Source: Sphingobacterium sp. (GTDB lineage Bacteria > Bacteroidota > Bacteroidia > Sphingobacteriales > Sphingobacteriaceae). From it: a stretch of DNA of 64,000 bases. The DNA is taken from contig JAIRVH010000219.1 of the NCBI GenBank assembly GCA_031253985.1, positions 62,001-126,000 of the forward strand. The letters run 5' to 3'. Both the position numbers and the translations under genes were made by a program. Under the pieces are notes generated by a model that had not been told where the DNA came from, did not search any database, and saw only the letters and a list, made by a program, of their open reading frames with translations. Shown in pieces: positions 18,339 to 25,765 of the stretch; position 1 is the stretch's first letter, and the number at the start of each line of letters is the position of its first letter.

Positions 18339-18450
18339 GTTGTTATTTTTCTAATTATATGCACAAAGCTTAACGTACAAACGATGTTAAGCTTTTGTTG
18401 TTTTTAAAAATTAGCTAACATTGGATAAGATTTGTTCATGTATAAATGGC

Positions 18451-18458
18451 TAACTTTG
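18451..18458 (+). promoter_or_regulatory. -7 promoter element of the split 5'-nucleotidase operon
   Basis: TAACTTTG is an exact TAnnTTTG. A TTTG lies at 18431-18434 with a shortened 16-base spacer. The element overlaps the region before a TTG extension (18467), supporting the ATG at 18485 as the start. Confidence 0.5.
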
Positions 18459-18484
18459 CGTAGTATTTGGTTAAATTAAATAGA

Positions 18485-19246
18485 ATGAATATATCGAAGC
18501 AAATTGCCTTTATTGGTACGCTAGGAGCCGCTTCGCTTTTGATGGCCACAGGTTGTACAAAACAACTTCATCCAACGCAAAAAGATTTCCAGCAATATCA
18601 TATCAATAGCGATATGCAAGCTGACCCTGCTGTCGTATCAATCTACGAACCTTTCAAACACAAAATGGAAGCGGAAATGAATCGTGTGATTGGCCATGCA
18701 GACAAAGCGTTGACAAAAGAGAAAACAGCAGAAACATTAATGGGCAACTTTTTTTGTGAAGCTTTATTGTGGATGAGCGAACATAATGCGCATAACCCCG
18801 CAGATTTAGCATTTGCAACAAAAGGTGGAATTCGAAACGATCTTAAAGCAGGAGATATTACTGTGGGGCACATCTTCGAGGTGATGCCTTTCGAAAACAC
18901 ATTGACCATCCTTGAACTTAAAGGCAGTCAAATCCGCCAGCTCGCCGACTATATCGCCACCACACATGGTCAGCCTATTGCTGGAATGACATTGAAGATC
19001 ACGGGCAGCAAGGTACAGGATATTAAAATTAAAGATCAACCTGTTGACGACAATAAGTTGTATAAACTCGTGACCTACGATTACCTCGCTAATGGAGGTG
19101 ATAATCTCACCTTATTGACACAGCCGGTATCTCGAGCCAATTATCCGCAACGAATGCGCGAAGGATTAATTGAATATGTAAGCGAATTAACGAAGGAAGG
19201 TAAAAAAGTAAATGCAGAATTAGATGGAAGAATTAAAATCAATTAA
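18485..19246 (+). CDS. 5'-nucleotidase C-terminal domain lipoprotein
   Basis: A 253-residue lipoprotein (signal MNISKQIAFIGTLGAASL, lipobox LMATGC, Cys24) carrying only the C-terminal substrate-binding domain of UshA-type 5'-nucleotidases. The blocks FATKGGIRNDLKAGDITVGHIFEVMPFENTL and TYDYLANGGDN bind the base and the nucleoside in UshA. The catalytic metal domain is in the next gene, which starts 23 bases before this stop, in another frame. The two products are therefore expected to form one enzyme on the periplasmic side. The order (binding domain first, catalytic second) is the reverse of a single UshA chain. Confidence 0.9.
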   Translation: MNISKQIAFIGTLGAASLLMATGCTKQLHPTQKDFQQYHINSDMQADPAVVSIYEPFKHKMEAEMNRVIGHADKALTKEKTAETLMGNFFCEALLWMSEHNAHNPADLAFATKGGIRNDLKAGDITVGHIFEVMPFENTLTILELKGSQIRQLADYIATTHGQPIAGMTLKITGSKVQDIKIKDQPVDDNKLYKLVTYDYLANGGDNLTLLTQPVSRANYPQRMREGLIEYVSELTKEGKKVNAELDGRIKIN

Positions 19247-20183
19247 TCGAAGATCATTTATCAAACAAGTTGGTGGATTTTCCGCTGCAGTTGCTTTAGG
19301 CTCCCTACCTTTTCAAGTTGATGCTAAAAGCAAAAAAATAAAATTAACAATTTTGCATACCAACGACGTCCATAGCCGTATTGAGCCGTTTCCAATGGAT
19401 GGTGGCAAGTACCAGGGATTAGGTGGTGTTGCTCGTCGAAGCACCCTGATCAATAAGATTCGCCAGGAGGAAGAACATCTCCTGTTATTAGATGCAGGCG
19501 ATATGTTTCAAGGTACCCCCTATTTTAATCTATTTGGTGGAAAGCTTGAACTCGACCTCATGACAAAATTAGGTTATGATGCGGGAACCTTCGGGAACCA
19601 TGAATTTGATAATGGTCTAGCGGGTCTTGTAAAATATCTAGATCATGCTAAATTTCCATTTTTAACAGCCAATTACGACTTTAAAGGAACTGTATTGGAA
19701 GGAAAGACACAGGACTATACCCTATTCAATAAAGGCGGAATTAAAATTGGCGTATTTGGATTGGGAGTAGATATTGAAGGATTGGTTGATCCAAATAATT
19801 TTAAGGGAATGAAATATTTGGACCCCATTGAAGTATCTAACAATGTGGTGCGGATATTGAAGGAAAAACACAAATGTGATCTGGTCATCTGTCTATCGCA
19901 TTTGGGCTATCAATACGAAAACGACAAAGTCTCCGATCTTGTCCTAGCGGCGAAAACCTCCGACATTGATCTAATTATCGGTGGACATACCCACACCTTC
20001 TTAAATGAACCGACATTGGTTACAAATTTAAAAGGGACAAAAACAGTTGTGAACCAGGTCGGTTTTGCGGGTATTAATCTCGGACGGATTGACTTCATTA
20101 TGGAGCCTGGATCCGAAAAAAAACAAATGATAGCGAGTACGTATCAGGTCAACCCCACAATTGCGGAATCTCTGTTGGCATAA
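19224..20183 (+). CDS. 5'-nucleotidase catalytic (metallophosphatase) domain, Tat exported
   Basis: A 319-residue calcineurin-like metallophosphoesterase: HTNDVHSRIEPF (metal ligands Asp and His), DAGDMFQGTPYF, FGNHEFDNG and the later HLGYQ and GGHTHTFL give the full ligand set of the UshA N-terminal domain. The N-terminus NRRSFIKQVGGFSAAVALGS is a twin-arginine signal (R-R-x-F-[IL]-K), so this subunit is folded before export while its partner is a Sec lipoprotein. It lacks the C-terminal nucleotide-binding domain, supplied by the upstream overlapping gene. Split pairs like this are known in Bacteroidota. Confidence 0.92.
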   Translation: MEELKSINRRSFIKQVGGFSAAVALGSLPFQVDAKSKKIKLTILHTNDVHSRIEPFPMDGGKYQGLGGVARRSTLINKIRQEEEHLLLLDAGDMFQGTPYFNLFGGKLELDLMTKLGYDAGTFGNHEFDNGLAGLVKYLDHAKFPFLTANYDFKGTVLEGKTQDYTLFNKGGIKIGVFGLGVDIEGLVDPNNFKGMKYLDPIEVSNNVVRILKEKHKCDLVICLSHLGYQYENDKVSDLVLAAKTSDIDLIIGGHTHTFLNEPTLVTNLKGTKTVVNQVGFAGINLGRIDFIMEPGSEKKQMIASTYQVNPTIAESLLA

Positions 20184-20197
20184 TATTATACACTGTT

Positions 20198-20238
20198 AAA
20201 AAATGCCAAATTGATTGTTCAATTTGGCATTTTTTTTA
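20198..20238 (+). terminator. Intrinsic terminator after the 5'-nucleotidase pair
   Basis: Long stem (20198-20214 with 20219-20235, core ATGCCAAATTGA) followed by T8; loop of about 4 bases. Confidence 0.9.
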
Positions 20239-20299
20239 CTAAAACTACAGGAAAGATGATCTAGACAGTCATCAACCCATACAAGCTGATAACGATTAA

Positions 20300-21514
20300 A
20301 TGAAAAGAATTGTATCTATATACTTAGACTCCTTTAAAGGGCTCTCGCAAGCTGCCTGGCTCCTTGCCATTGTCATGCTGATCAATAGAATGGGAAGCAT
20401 GGTTATTCCCTTTCTTGGACTCTATATGACCCAAGTTCTCCATTTTGACATCAAACAGATCGGAGTTGTCTTGATGAGTTATGGATTTGGCTCAGTCTGT
20501 GGCTCCTATATTGGTGGCTGGCTGACCGACAAAATCGGTAGCTTCAAGGTTCAGTTTGGAAGTCTTATACTAGCAGCTCCATTGTTTTTACTGATCCCTC
20601 ATTTTAAGGAAGTGCAGTCTTTGTCTATCATGATTTTCACATTAAGCTTGATTTTTGATGCTTTTAGACCTGCAAACTCGGTATCCGTAGCGAGTTATGC
20701 AAAACCCGAAAATATTACCCGGGCTTTTTCCTTGAATCGTTTAGCCATAAATCTTGGGTTTTCCATTGGTCCGGCTGCAGCGGGATTTCTAGCGACTATT
20801 TCATTTAACTGGATCTTTTACGGGAATTCATTTGCCGTCCTTTGTGCTGCGATAATTTTCTTTGTCTTTTTCCATAAGCGACAAAAAAGAAGTGATATAA
20901 AATCAAAGAAAGAAATTAACATTCATGATAGTCCAACGCAAAAAGGACGTAATCCATATACCGATATTCCATTTGTATTATTTAATATCTTTTGTTGTAT
21001 CTTCTCATTTTGTTTCTTTCAGCTCATCACAACCTTGCCGCTATTCTACCGTGAGGTACATCACCTGGATGATCATCAGATTGGATTTCTCCTTGGCTGG
21101 AGTGGCTTCGTAATCGTCCTGTTGGAGATGTTTGTCGTACATATTGCAGAAAAGAGATTTTCACTCATCAGTACACTTGTCTTTGGTACATTTTTATGTG
21201 CTGCCTCTTATGCCATGTTGAATTTCAATGGAGGGCTCGGCTGGTTATACTTCACATTTTTTATTTTTGGCCTCGGCGAAATGTTGACTCTGCCATTTAT
21301 GGCAACTGTTTCTGTCAATCGTTCAACACCTAAAACACAGGGAGCATACATGGGTTTTAACTCACTGGCTTTTTCAGCCGCCAATATTTTCTCACCGCTT
21401 TTAGGTACAAGTATTGTCGACTCCTTTGGTTTTACAACATTATGGTGGGCAACGGCATTAACCCTATCCGCTACTGCTGTTGGTTTCTACCTGGTTTTAA
21501 AATGGATCAAATAG
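20300..21514 (+). CDS. MFS transporter (drug/metabolite efflux type)
   Basis: A 404-residue protein with about twelve spans. The conserved loop 2-3 motif appears as GGWLTDKIGSFKVQ (G-x-x-x-D-[KR]-x-G). An N-terminal half IGVVLMSYGFGSVCGSYIGGWL and a second half with GFLLGWSGFVIVLLEM and GLGEMLTLPFMATVSVNRSTPKTQGAYMG show the usual two-bundle fold. The substrate is not inferable. Upstream a terminator and downstream a terminator make it a single-gene transcript. A long Lys-rich loop separates the halves. Confidence 0.87.
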   Translation: MKRIVSIYLDSFKGLSQAAWLLAIVMLINRMGSMVIPFLGLYMTQVLHFDIKQIGVVLMSYGFGSVCGSYIGGWLTDKIGSFKVQFGSLILAAPLFLLIPHFKEVQSLSIMIFTLSLIFDAFRPANSVSVASYAKPENITRAFSLNRLAINLGFSIGPAAAGFLATISFNWIFYGNSFAVLCAAIIFFVFFHKRQKRSDIKSKKEINIHDSPTQKGRNPYTDIPFVLFNIFCCIFSFCFFQLITTLPLFYREVHHLDDHQIGFLLGWSGFVIVLLEMFVVHIAEKRFSLISTLVFGTFLCAASYAMLNFNGGLGWLYFTFFIFGLGEMLTLPFMATVSVNRSTPKTQGAYMGFNSLAFSAANIFSPLLGTSIVDSFGFTTLWWATALTLSATAVGFYLVLKWIK

Positions 21515-21530
21515 GTTAAAATTGATCAAC

Positions 21531-21567
21531 AAGAAGGGCCTATCCCGTCGTGAGATACGCCCTTCTT
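21531..21567. terminator. Bidirectional terminator
   Basis: AAGAAGGGC (21531-21539) pairs with GCCCTTCTT (21559-21567) between the convergent MFS and M13 peptidase genes. Confidence 0.8.
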
Positions 21568-21588
21568 ATATTTTAGCTGAGTTACAGA

Positions 21589-23592
21589 CTACCAAATTTT
21601 AATACGTTTATCTACCGGAACAAACATTTTATCTCCATTCTTCGTTTCCCAGGCTTTATGGAAAGCATCCAAATTTATGATTGGAGCAAAAGCACGGTAC
21701 TGCGCCGGAGAATGTGGATCAGTTTTCACTTGATTGACAACAAACTCATCCGTAGTTTTTGTTCGCCAAATAGTTGCCCATGAAAGAAAGAAGCGTTGAT
21801 CCTGCGTAAAACCATCTATTAGCCCAGGATTTCCTTTATCTTTTAAATAAAGTTGTAAAGCGTCAAAAGCGACCGAAGAACCGCCTAAATCACCTATGTT
21901 CTCACCGAGCGTAAAACGACCATTCACAAATACACCTGGCACAGGCTCATAGGACTCAAATTGACGTACCAGAGCATCGGCTGCTGCTTCAAATTTTGCT
22001 TTATCACTATCGGTCCACCAATTGTTTAAGTTTCCATTCCCGTCATATTTTGCACCTTGGTCATCAAATCCATGTGAAAGTTCATGACCAATTACGGCAC
22101 CTATACCACCGAAATTAACTGCAGCATCTGCTTTGTAATCGTAGAATGGAGGCTGAAGAATGGCCGCGGGAAAGACAATTTCATTAAACAAGGGGCTATA
22201 ATATGCGTTTACGGTCTGTGGTGTCATTCCCCATTCAGACTTATCCACGGGTTTATCTTGTTTTGCCAAATTTTGAAAAAAGGCCCACTTGCTCGAAGCT
22301 AATACATTTTCATACAGTGACGTGCCAACTTCAAGTTTGCTATAGTCCTTCCATTTATCCGGATAACCAATTTTAACTTTAAACTTTGCCAATTTTTCCA
22401 ATGCTTTTACTTTCGTGTCCTCAGACATCCAAGTTAGGCCGTTGATATGCTGACCAAAAGCTTTAACGAGATAGCTCACAAGCTCTTCTGCATCAGCTTT
22501 TGCCTTTGGTGGAAAGTTTTCTTTCACATATAATTTCCCCAACAATTCACCGGCTATGGAATTAACAAATTCCACCCCGCGCTTATCTAATGCACGCTGT
22601 TCCTTCTGCCCTTTTAATTTACGGCCCCAAAAATCAAAATATAGATCATTCAATTCCTGCGTTGTATAGGAAGCTGCATTATTTAAAATATGAAAAGCCA
22701 GAATTTCCTTGATCACGGGCAGATTCTCAGGATTGAAAATTTTGTCTAAATTTTCATAGTATTTTATTTCCGGTACAATAACGGTATCTGCTTTAAAACC
22801 GACATCCTTCAGATATTTAGCAATATCGATATTCTTTACCATCTTTTTTAGATCAGCTACTGCTACCGGATTATAGCGGCCATTTGCATCCCGTGACTGC
22901 TCTACCGTTTTAAGATTTGCCGCCAATTGTTTCTCGAAAGCAACAATCTTTGGACCTTTTAAATCCCTAGTTCGCTGTCCAGATTGTGAATAAAGAGCAG
23001 AAATATAATTTGAATAATCATTTAACGTCTCCTCATTCTTCTTGTCTTTTACCTGATAATAGGATCTTCCCAATCCGAGACTTCCTCCACCTAAATACAC
23101 AGTATTGACATCTGAATTCTTAAGGTGCGCATAAACATAACCACTGAAAAAAGGATTTCCTCCAATAGGTGCCACTTCAACAAGATACTTATATAAATCG
23201 TCGAAATTTTTAATCGCAGCGATTTTATGAAGATAGGGCTTAACAGGCTCCAAGCCAAGCTTATTACGCGTCTTCATATCCACGAATGATTTATACAGAT
23301 CGCCGATCTTCTGATTGTCTGTTCCTTTCTGAAACTGGCCAGACAGCGACTCCTGTAAGACCTTTAACGTAGCAATATCTGTATTTTCGCGGAGCTCGTC
23401 GAATGATCCCCAACGCGCCTTATCCGAAGGAATTTTCACTGTTTTCATCCATTGCCCATTTACAAAATTATAAAAGTCATCTTGGGGGCGTACACTTTTA
23501 TCCATGTAACTTACATTGATTGCCTTATTTTGTGCATGACTTGCCAATGAACCACAGGCCAGCAGGGCTGCTAGGAGTATGTTTTTCTTCAT
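21589..23592 (-). CDS. M13 family zinc metallopeptidase (neprilysin/PepO-like)
   Basis: Secreted or periplasmic oligopeptidase of 667 residues. Signal peptide MKKNILLAALLACGSLASHA is followed by the M13 N-terminal domain. Zinc ligands are in GHELSHGFDDQG (HExxH at about residues 502-506) and the third ligand in ENIGDLGG; substrate-binding NAYYSP is in the middle. C-terminal W as in family (IKIW). The ATG at 23592 is chosen; the extension to 23625 would run through the -7 element TAAGTTTG at 23623-23630. Confidence 0.94.
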   Translation of the reverse strand: MKKNILLAALLACGSLASHAQNKAINVSYMDKSVRPQDDFYNFVNGQWMKTVKIPSDKARWGSFDELRENTDIATLKVLQESLSGQFQKGTDNQKIGDLYKSFVDMKTRNKLGLEPVKPYLHKIAAIKNFDDLYKYLVEVAPIGGNPFFSGYVYAHLKNSDVNTVYLGGGSLGLGRSYYQVKDKKNEETLNDYSNYISALYSQSGQRTRDLKGPKIVAFEKQLAANLKTVEQSRDANGRYNPVAVADLKKMVKNIDIAKYLKDVGFKADTVIVPEIKYYENLDKIFNPENLPVIKEILAFHILNNAASYTTQELNDLYFDFWGRKLKGQKEQRALDKRGVEFVNSIAGELLGKLYVKENFPPKAKADAEELVSYLVKAFGQHINGLTWMSEDTKVKALEKLAKFKVKIGYPDKWKDYSKLEVGTSLYENVLASSKWAFFQNLAKQDKPVDKSEWGMTPQTVNAYYSPLFNEIVFPAAILQPPFYDYKADAAVNFGGIGAVIGHELSHGFDDQGAKYDGNGNLNNWWTDSDKAKFEAAADALVRQFESYEPVPGVFVNGRFTLGENIGDLGGSSVAFDALQLYLKDKGNPGLIDGFTQDQRFFLSWATIWRTKTTDEFVVNQVKTDPHSPAQYRAFAPIINLDAFHKAWETKNGDKMFVPVDKRIKIW

Positions 23593-23622
23593 ATACGATT
23601 TTAGTTTGTTTGTGCTTATACA

Positions 23623-23630
23623 CAAACTTA
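23623..23630 (-). promoter_or_regulatory. -7 element upstream of the M13 peptidase gene
   Basis: Minus strand TAAGTTTG matches TAnnTTTG; start of transcription would be near 23616, 24 bases before the ATG. Confidence 0.5.
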
Positions 23631-23697
23631 AGAAAACTTATTCTATTGTCGATGCAACAAATAAGGTTTAAACTGCAACTAAAATGATACGCTATAA

Positions 23698-23907
23698 TTA
23701 GGTTTTTGTCTTATTTCGGGTAGATTTGCGCAATACAAGAATAAAAATCAGTAAAAACAGTGCAATTCCAGCAATCCATATCCACGGATTAGCATACCAT
23801 AAAGTTCCATTCGCTTCTTCGAGCTTTTGATTTTCTTCAATAGGAACCTGACCTTTCAGCAAAAAAACCGAAAACACAGCGCAACATAACAAAGCAGTCT
23901 TTTTCAT
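23698..23907 (-). CDS. Small membrane protein of unknown function
   Basis: A 69-residue protein with a signal-like N-terminus (KKTALLCCAVFSVFLLKGQ), a short acidic middle and one strong span WIWIAGIALFLLIFILVL near residues 43-60, ending in a basic tail RKSTRNKTKT. The layout resembles a tail-anchored or single-span protein exposed to the periplasm. I cannot assign a family. It lies between the M13 peptidase and metA genes. Confidence 0.5.
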   Translation of the reverse strand: MKKTALLCCAVFSVFLLKGQVPIEENQKLEEANGTLWYANPWIWIAGIALFLLIFILVLRKSTRNKTKT

Positions 23908-23968
23908 ATCAATTTACTTCAATATAAATAGAATGCTATTTTGAACAGTTTTGTTTGAATAAAAGCAA

Positions 23969-24910
23969 TTATCCTTGTTTGATTTCGCCTAGATGAATAA
24001 CATCTTTAAGGTCAAAAGGTGTTTCCTGATAAACAAAATAATTCAGCCAATTATTGAATAACAGATTTGCATGGCTTGTCCAGCGAACCAAAGGACGATT
24101 TTCAGGATTATCATCCACATAATAATTTGCAGGCATAGAAATCGGCTGACCTTTTTCCAAATCTCTTTTATATTCTTCGTCTAGTGTAAAAGGCGCATAT
24201 TCCGAATGTCCGGTCAAATAAAACTCCCGTCCGCCACGGGATGACGCAATGGCAATACCTGCTTCGGGAGATTCTGAAAGAATTTCCAAACCATCTTTGG
24301 CCAACAGATCATCCTTTTCAACAGTAGTGTGACGGCTGTGGGGAATAAAGAATTCATCGTCAAATCCGCGGAATAGAGGGTGTCTTTTATCCAAAGCAGT
24401 ATGTTTGAATACACCAAAAAGCTTTTCCTCCAACGGTTTCTTCTCTACGCCATAGAAGTGGTATAAAGCTGCTTGAGAAGCCCAGCAGATATACAAGCTG
24501 GACGTTACATGCGTTCTCGCCCAATCAAAGATCGTCTGGATTTCATTCCAATAGGTCACCTCTTCAAAAGCGACCATTTCAACCGGAGCACCTGTAATGA
24601 TCATACCATCATAGAAATTTTCCTTTACCTCAGTCAGGCTCTTATAAAACATTTCCAAATGCTCCTCTGGCGTATTCTTTGAGACGTGTGTTTCAAGTCG
24701 TAAAAATTCCATTTCCACCTGCAAAGGGTTATTGGACAGCAAACGGATAAAATCTGTCTCGGTCGTAATTTTAAGAGGCATTAAGTTAAGTACTAAAACA
24801 CGTAGTGGTCTAATATCTTGCTCATTTGCTCTTAAATCGCTCATGACAAATATATTTTCCTTTTTCAACAGCTCAATAGCAGGAAGGTTATTAGGAAGTT
24901 TGACGGGCAT
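23969..24910 (-). CDS. metA: Homoserine O-acyltransferase MetA (acetyl-CoA type predicted)
   Basis: First committed enzyme of methionine synthesis. With the ATG at 24910 (313 residues) the catalytic residues fall at the E. coli numbers: Cys142 in LYICWASQA and His235-Glu237 in LTGHSEY. The residue that decides the acyl donor is Glu111 (GAPVEMV). In biochemically studied MetA proteins Gly111 uses succinyl-CoA and Glu111 uses acetyl-CoA, so this enzyme should make O-acetylhomoserine. The start is preceded by an AAGGAG at about 10 bases and by a minus-strand TAATTTTG -7 element (24940-24947); the upstream TTG start is rejected. No other met gene lies adjacent. Confidence 0.95.
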   Translation of the reverse strand: MPVKLPNNLPAIELLKKENIFVMSDLRANEQDIRPLRVLVLNLMPLKITTETDFIRLLSNNPLQVEMEFLRLETHVSKNTPEEHLEMFYKSLTEVKENFYDGMIITGAPVEMVAFEEVTYWNEIQTIFDWARTHVTSSLYICWASQAALYHFYGVEKKPLEEKLFGVFKHTALDKRHPLFRGFDDEFFIPHSRHTTVEKDDLLAKDGLEILSESPEAGIAIASSRGGREFYLTGHSEYAPFTLDEEYKRDLEKGQPISMPANYYVDDNPENRPLVRWTSHANLLFNNWLNYFVYQETPFDLKDVIHLGEIKQG

Positions 24911-25023
24911 AGATAATTTCTCCTTATACAATTAGCATGCAAAATTAGCAAGAAAATGCCGGAAATGCTAAATGAAACATAAATTATCTTCCATTATCTT
25001 GCTATCCTCACTACGCGCAAAAT

Positions 25024-25554
25024 CTATTCCCTACTCAATTCCAGCAGTGATTTTCGGAATTTCTGCGATCCGAAATTCATACCGCCCACATGCTTATTAA
25101 CCAGCTTACCAGCTTTATCCAATATGATTGTTGTCGGTATACTTTTGGTACTCAGTCCATTTGGCAATGCGGAATTCAATTGATACAACGGTAAGCTATA
25201 TTTACGTTTGGCTAAAAATTTGCCTGAAGCCTTCAGATTACCATCAATATCAACAGACAGAATAACAATTTTATTGTTGCCGCTAAAGTCCTTATACAAC
25301 TGATCCAATGAGGGCATTTCTGCCAGGCAAGGGGGACACCATGTTGCCCATAGATTAATGATCACCACTTTACCCTTAAGCTGATTCAGACTCACGATGT
25401 TATTTTGACTGTCCCTAAAACTAAGATCATATCCTTCGATCCAAGTGTCACCCACCCTATCTGAAACGATCATTTTCTCCGCTTGCCCAACATAAGGCAT
25501 ACAAAACAATAAACTCATCAACAAAAGAATCCAATAGTTACTTCCTTTACCCAT
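25024..25554 (-). CDS. Periplasmic thioredoxin-like protein (TlpA/ResA type)
   Basis: A 176-residue protein with an N-terminal signal peptide (IPLLLMSLLF-type hydrophobic stretch, cleavage near GQA) and a TlpA-like thioredoxin domain. The active site is WATWCPPCLAEM with Cys73 and Cys76, and the cis-proline appears in STKSIPTTIILD. It would reduce or exchange disulphides in the periplasm, as in cytochrome maturation or peroxide defence. No partner genes identify the target. Confidence 0.92.
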   Translation of the reverse strand: MGKGSNYWILLLMSLLFCMPYVGQAEKMIVSDRVGDTWIEGYDLSFRDSQNNIVSLNQLKGKVVIINLWATWCPPCLAEMPSLDQLYKDFSGNNKIVILSVDIDGNLKASGKFLAKRKYSLPLYQLNSALPNGLSTKSIPTTIILDKAGKLVNKHVGGMNFGSQKFRKSLLELSRE

Positions 25555-25765
25555 AATGCACGATTTTTAGCTATAAACTTTTATATAACGCCAATAACTT
25601 CATTTGATTGCTTTAACCGGATCAAAATACATGATTTTATGCTTTTCTTCACATCATTGCCAGCCTAAATTCGAGTTTGGATACAAACGATAAAGACGTA
25701 TATGTAAAAGATATTACAAACAAATTTAGGCGTATGTATATTATATACTATGAAAAAATAAGTAA

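Noticed and set aside
18467..18485. TTG or other extended starts for many genes (also rtcB 36639, MetA 24931, M13 23625, hutH 62772, MpaB-like 43582, exonuclease 56295, GyrI-like 33193)
   Set aside because: The extensions start with TTG/GTG or lie inside promoter elements, while a later ATG begins a proper signal peptide or domain.
18485..20183. Frameshift artefact in a single 5'-nucleotidase gene
   Set aside because: Domain order is reversed and both parts have their own signal peptides and starts, so they are two genes.
24911..25023. SAM riboswitch before metA
   Set aside because: Only about 110 bases to the neighbouring gene and a predicted short leader of about 23 bases; no recognisable SAM-binding fold.
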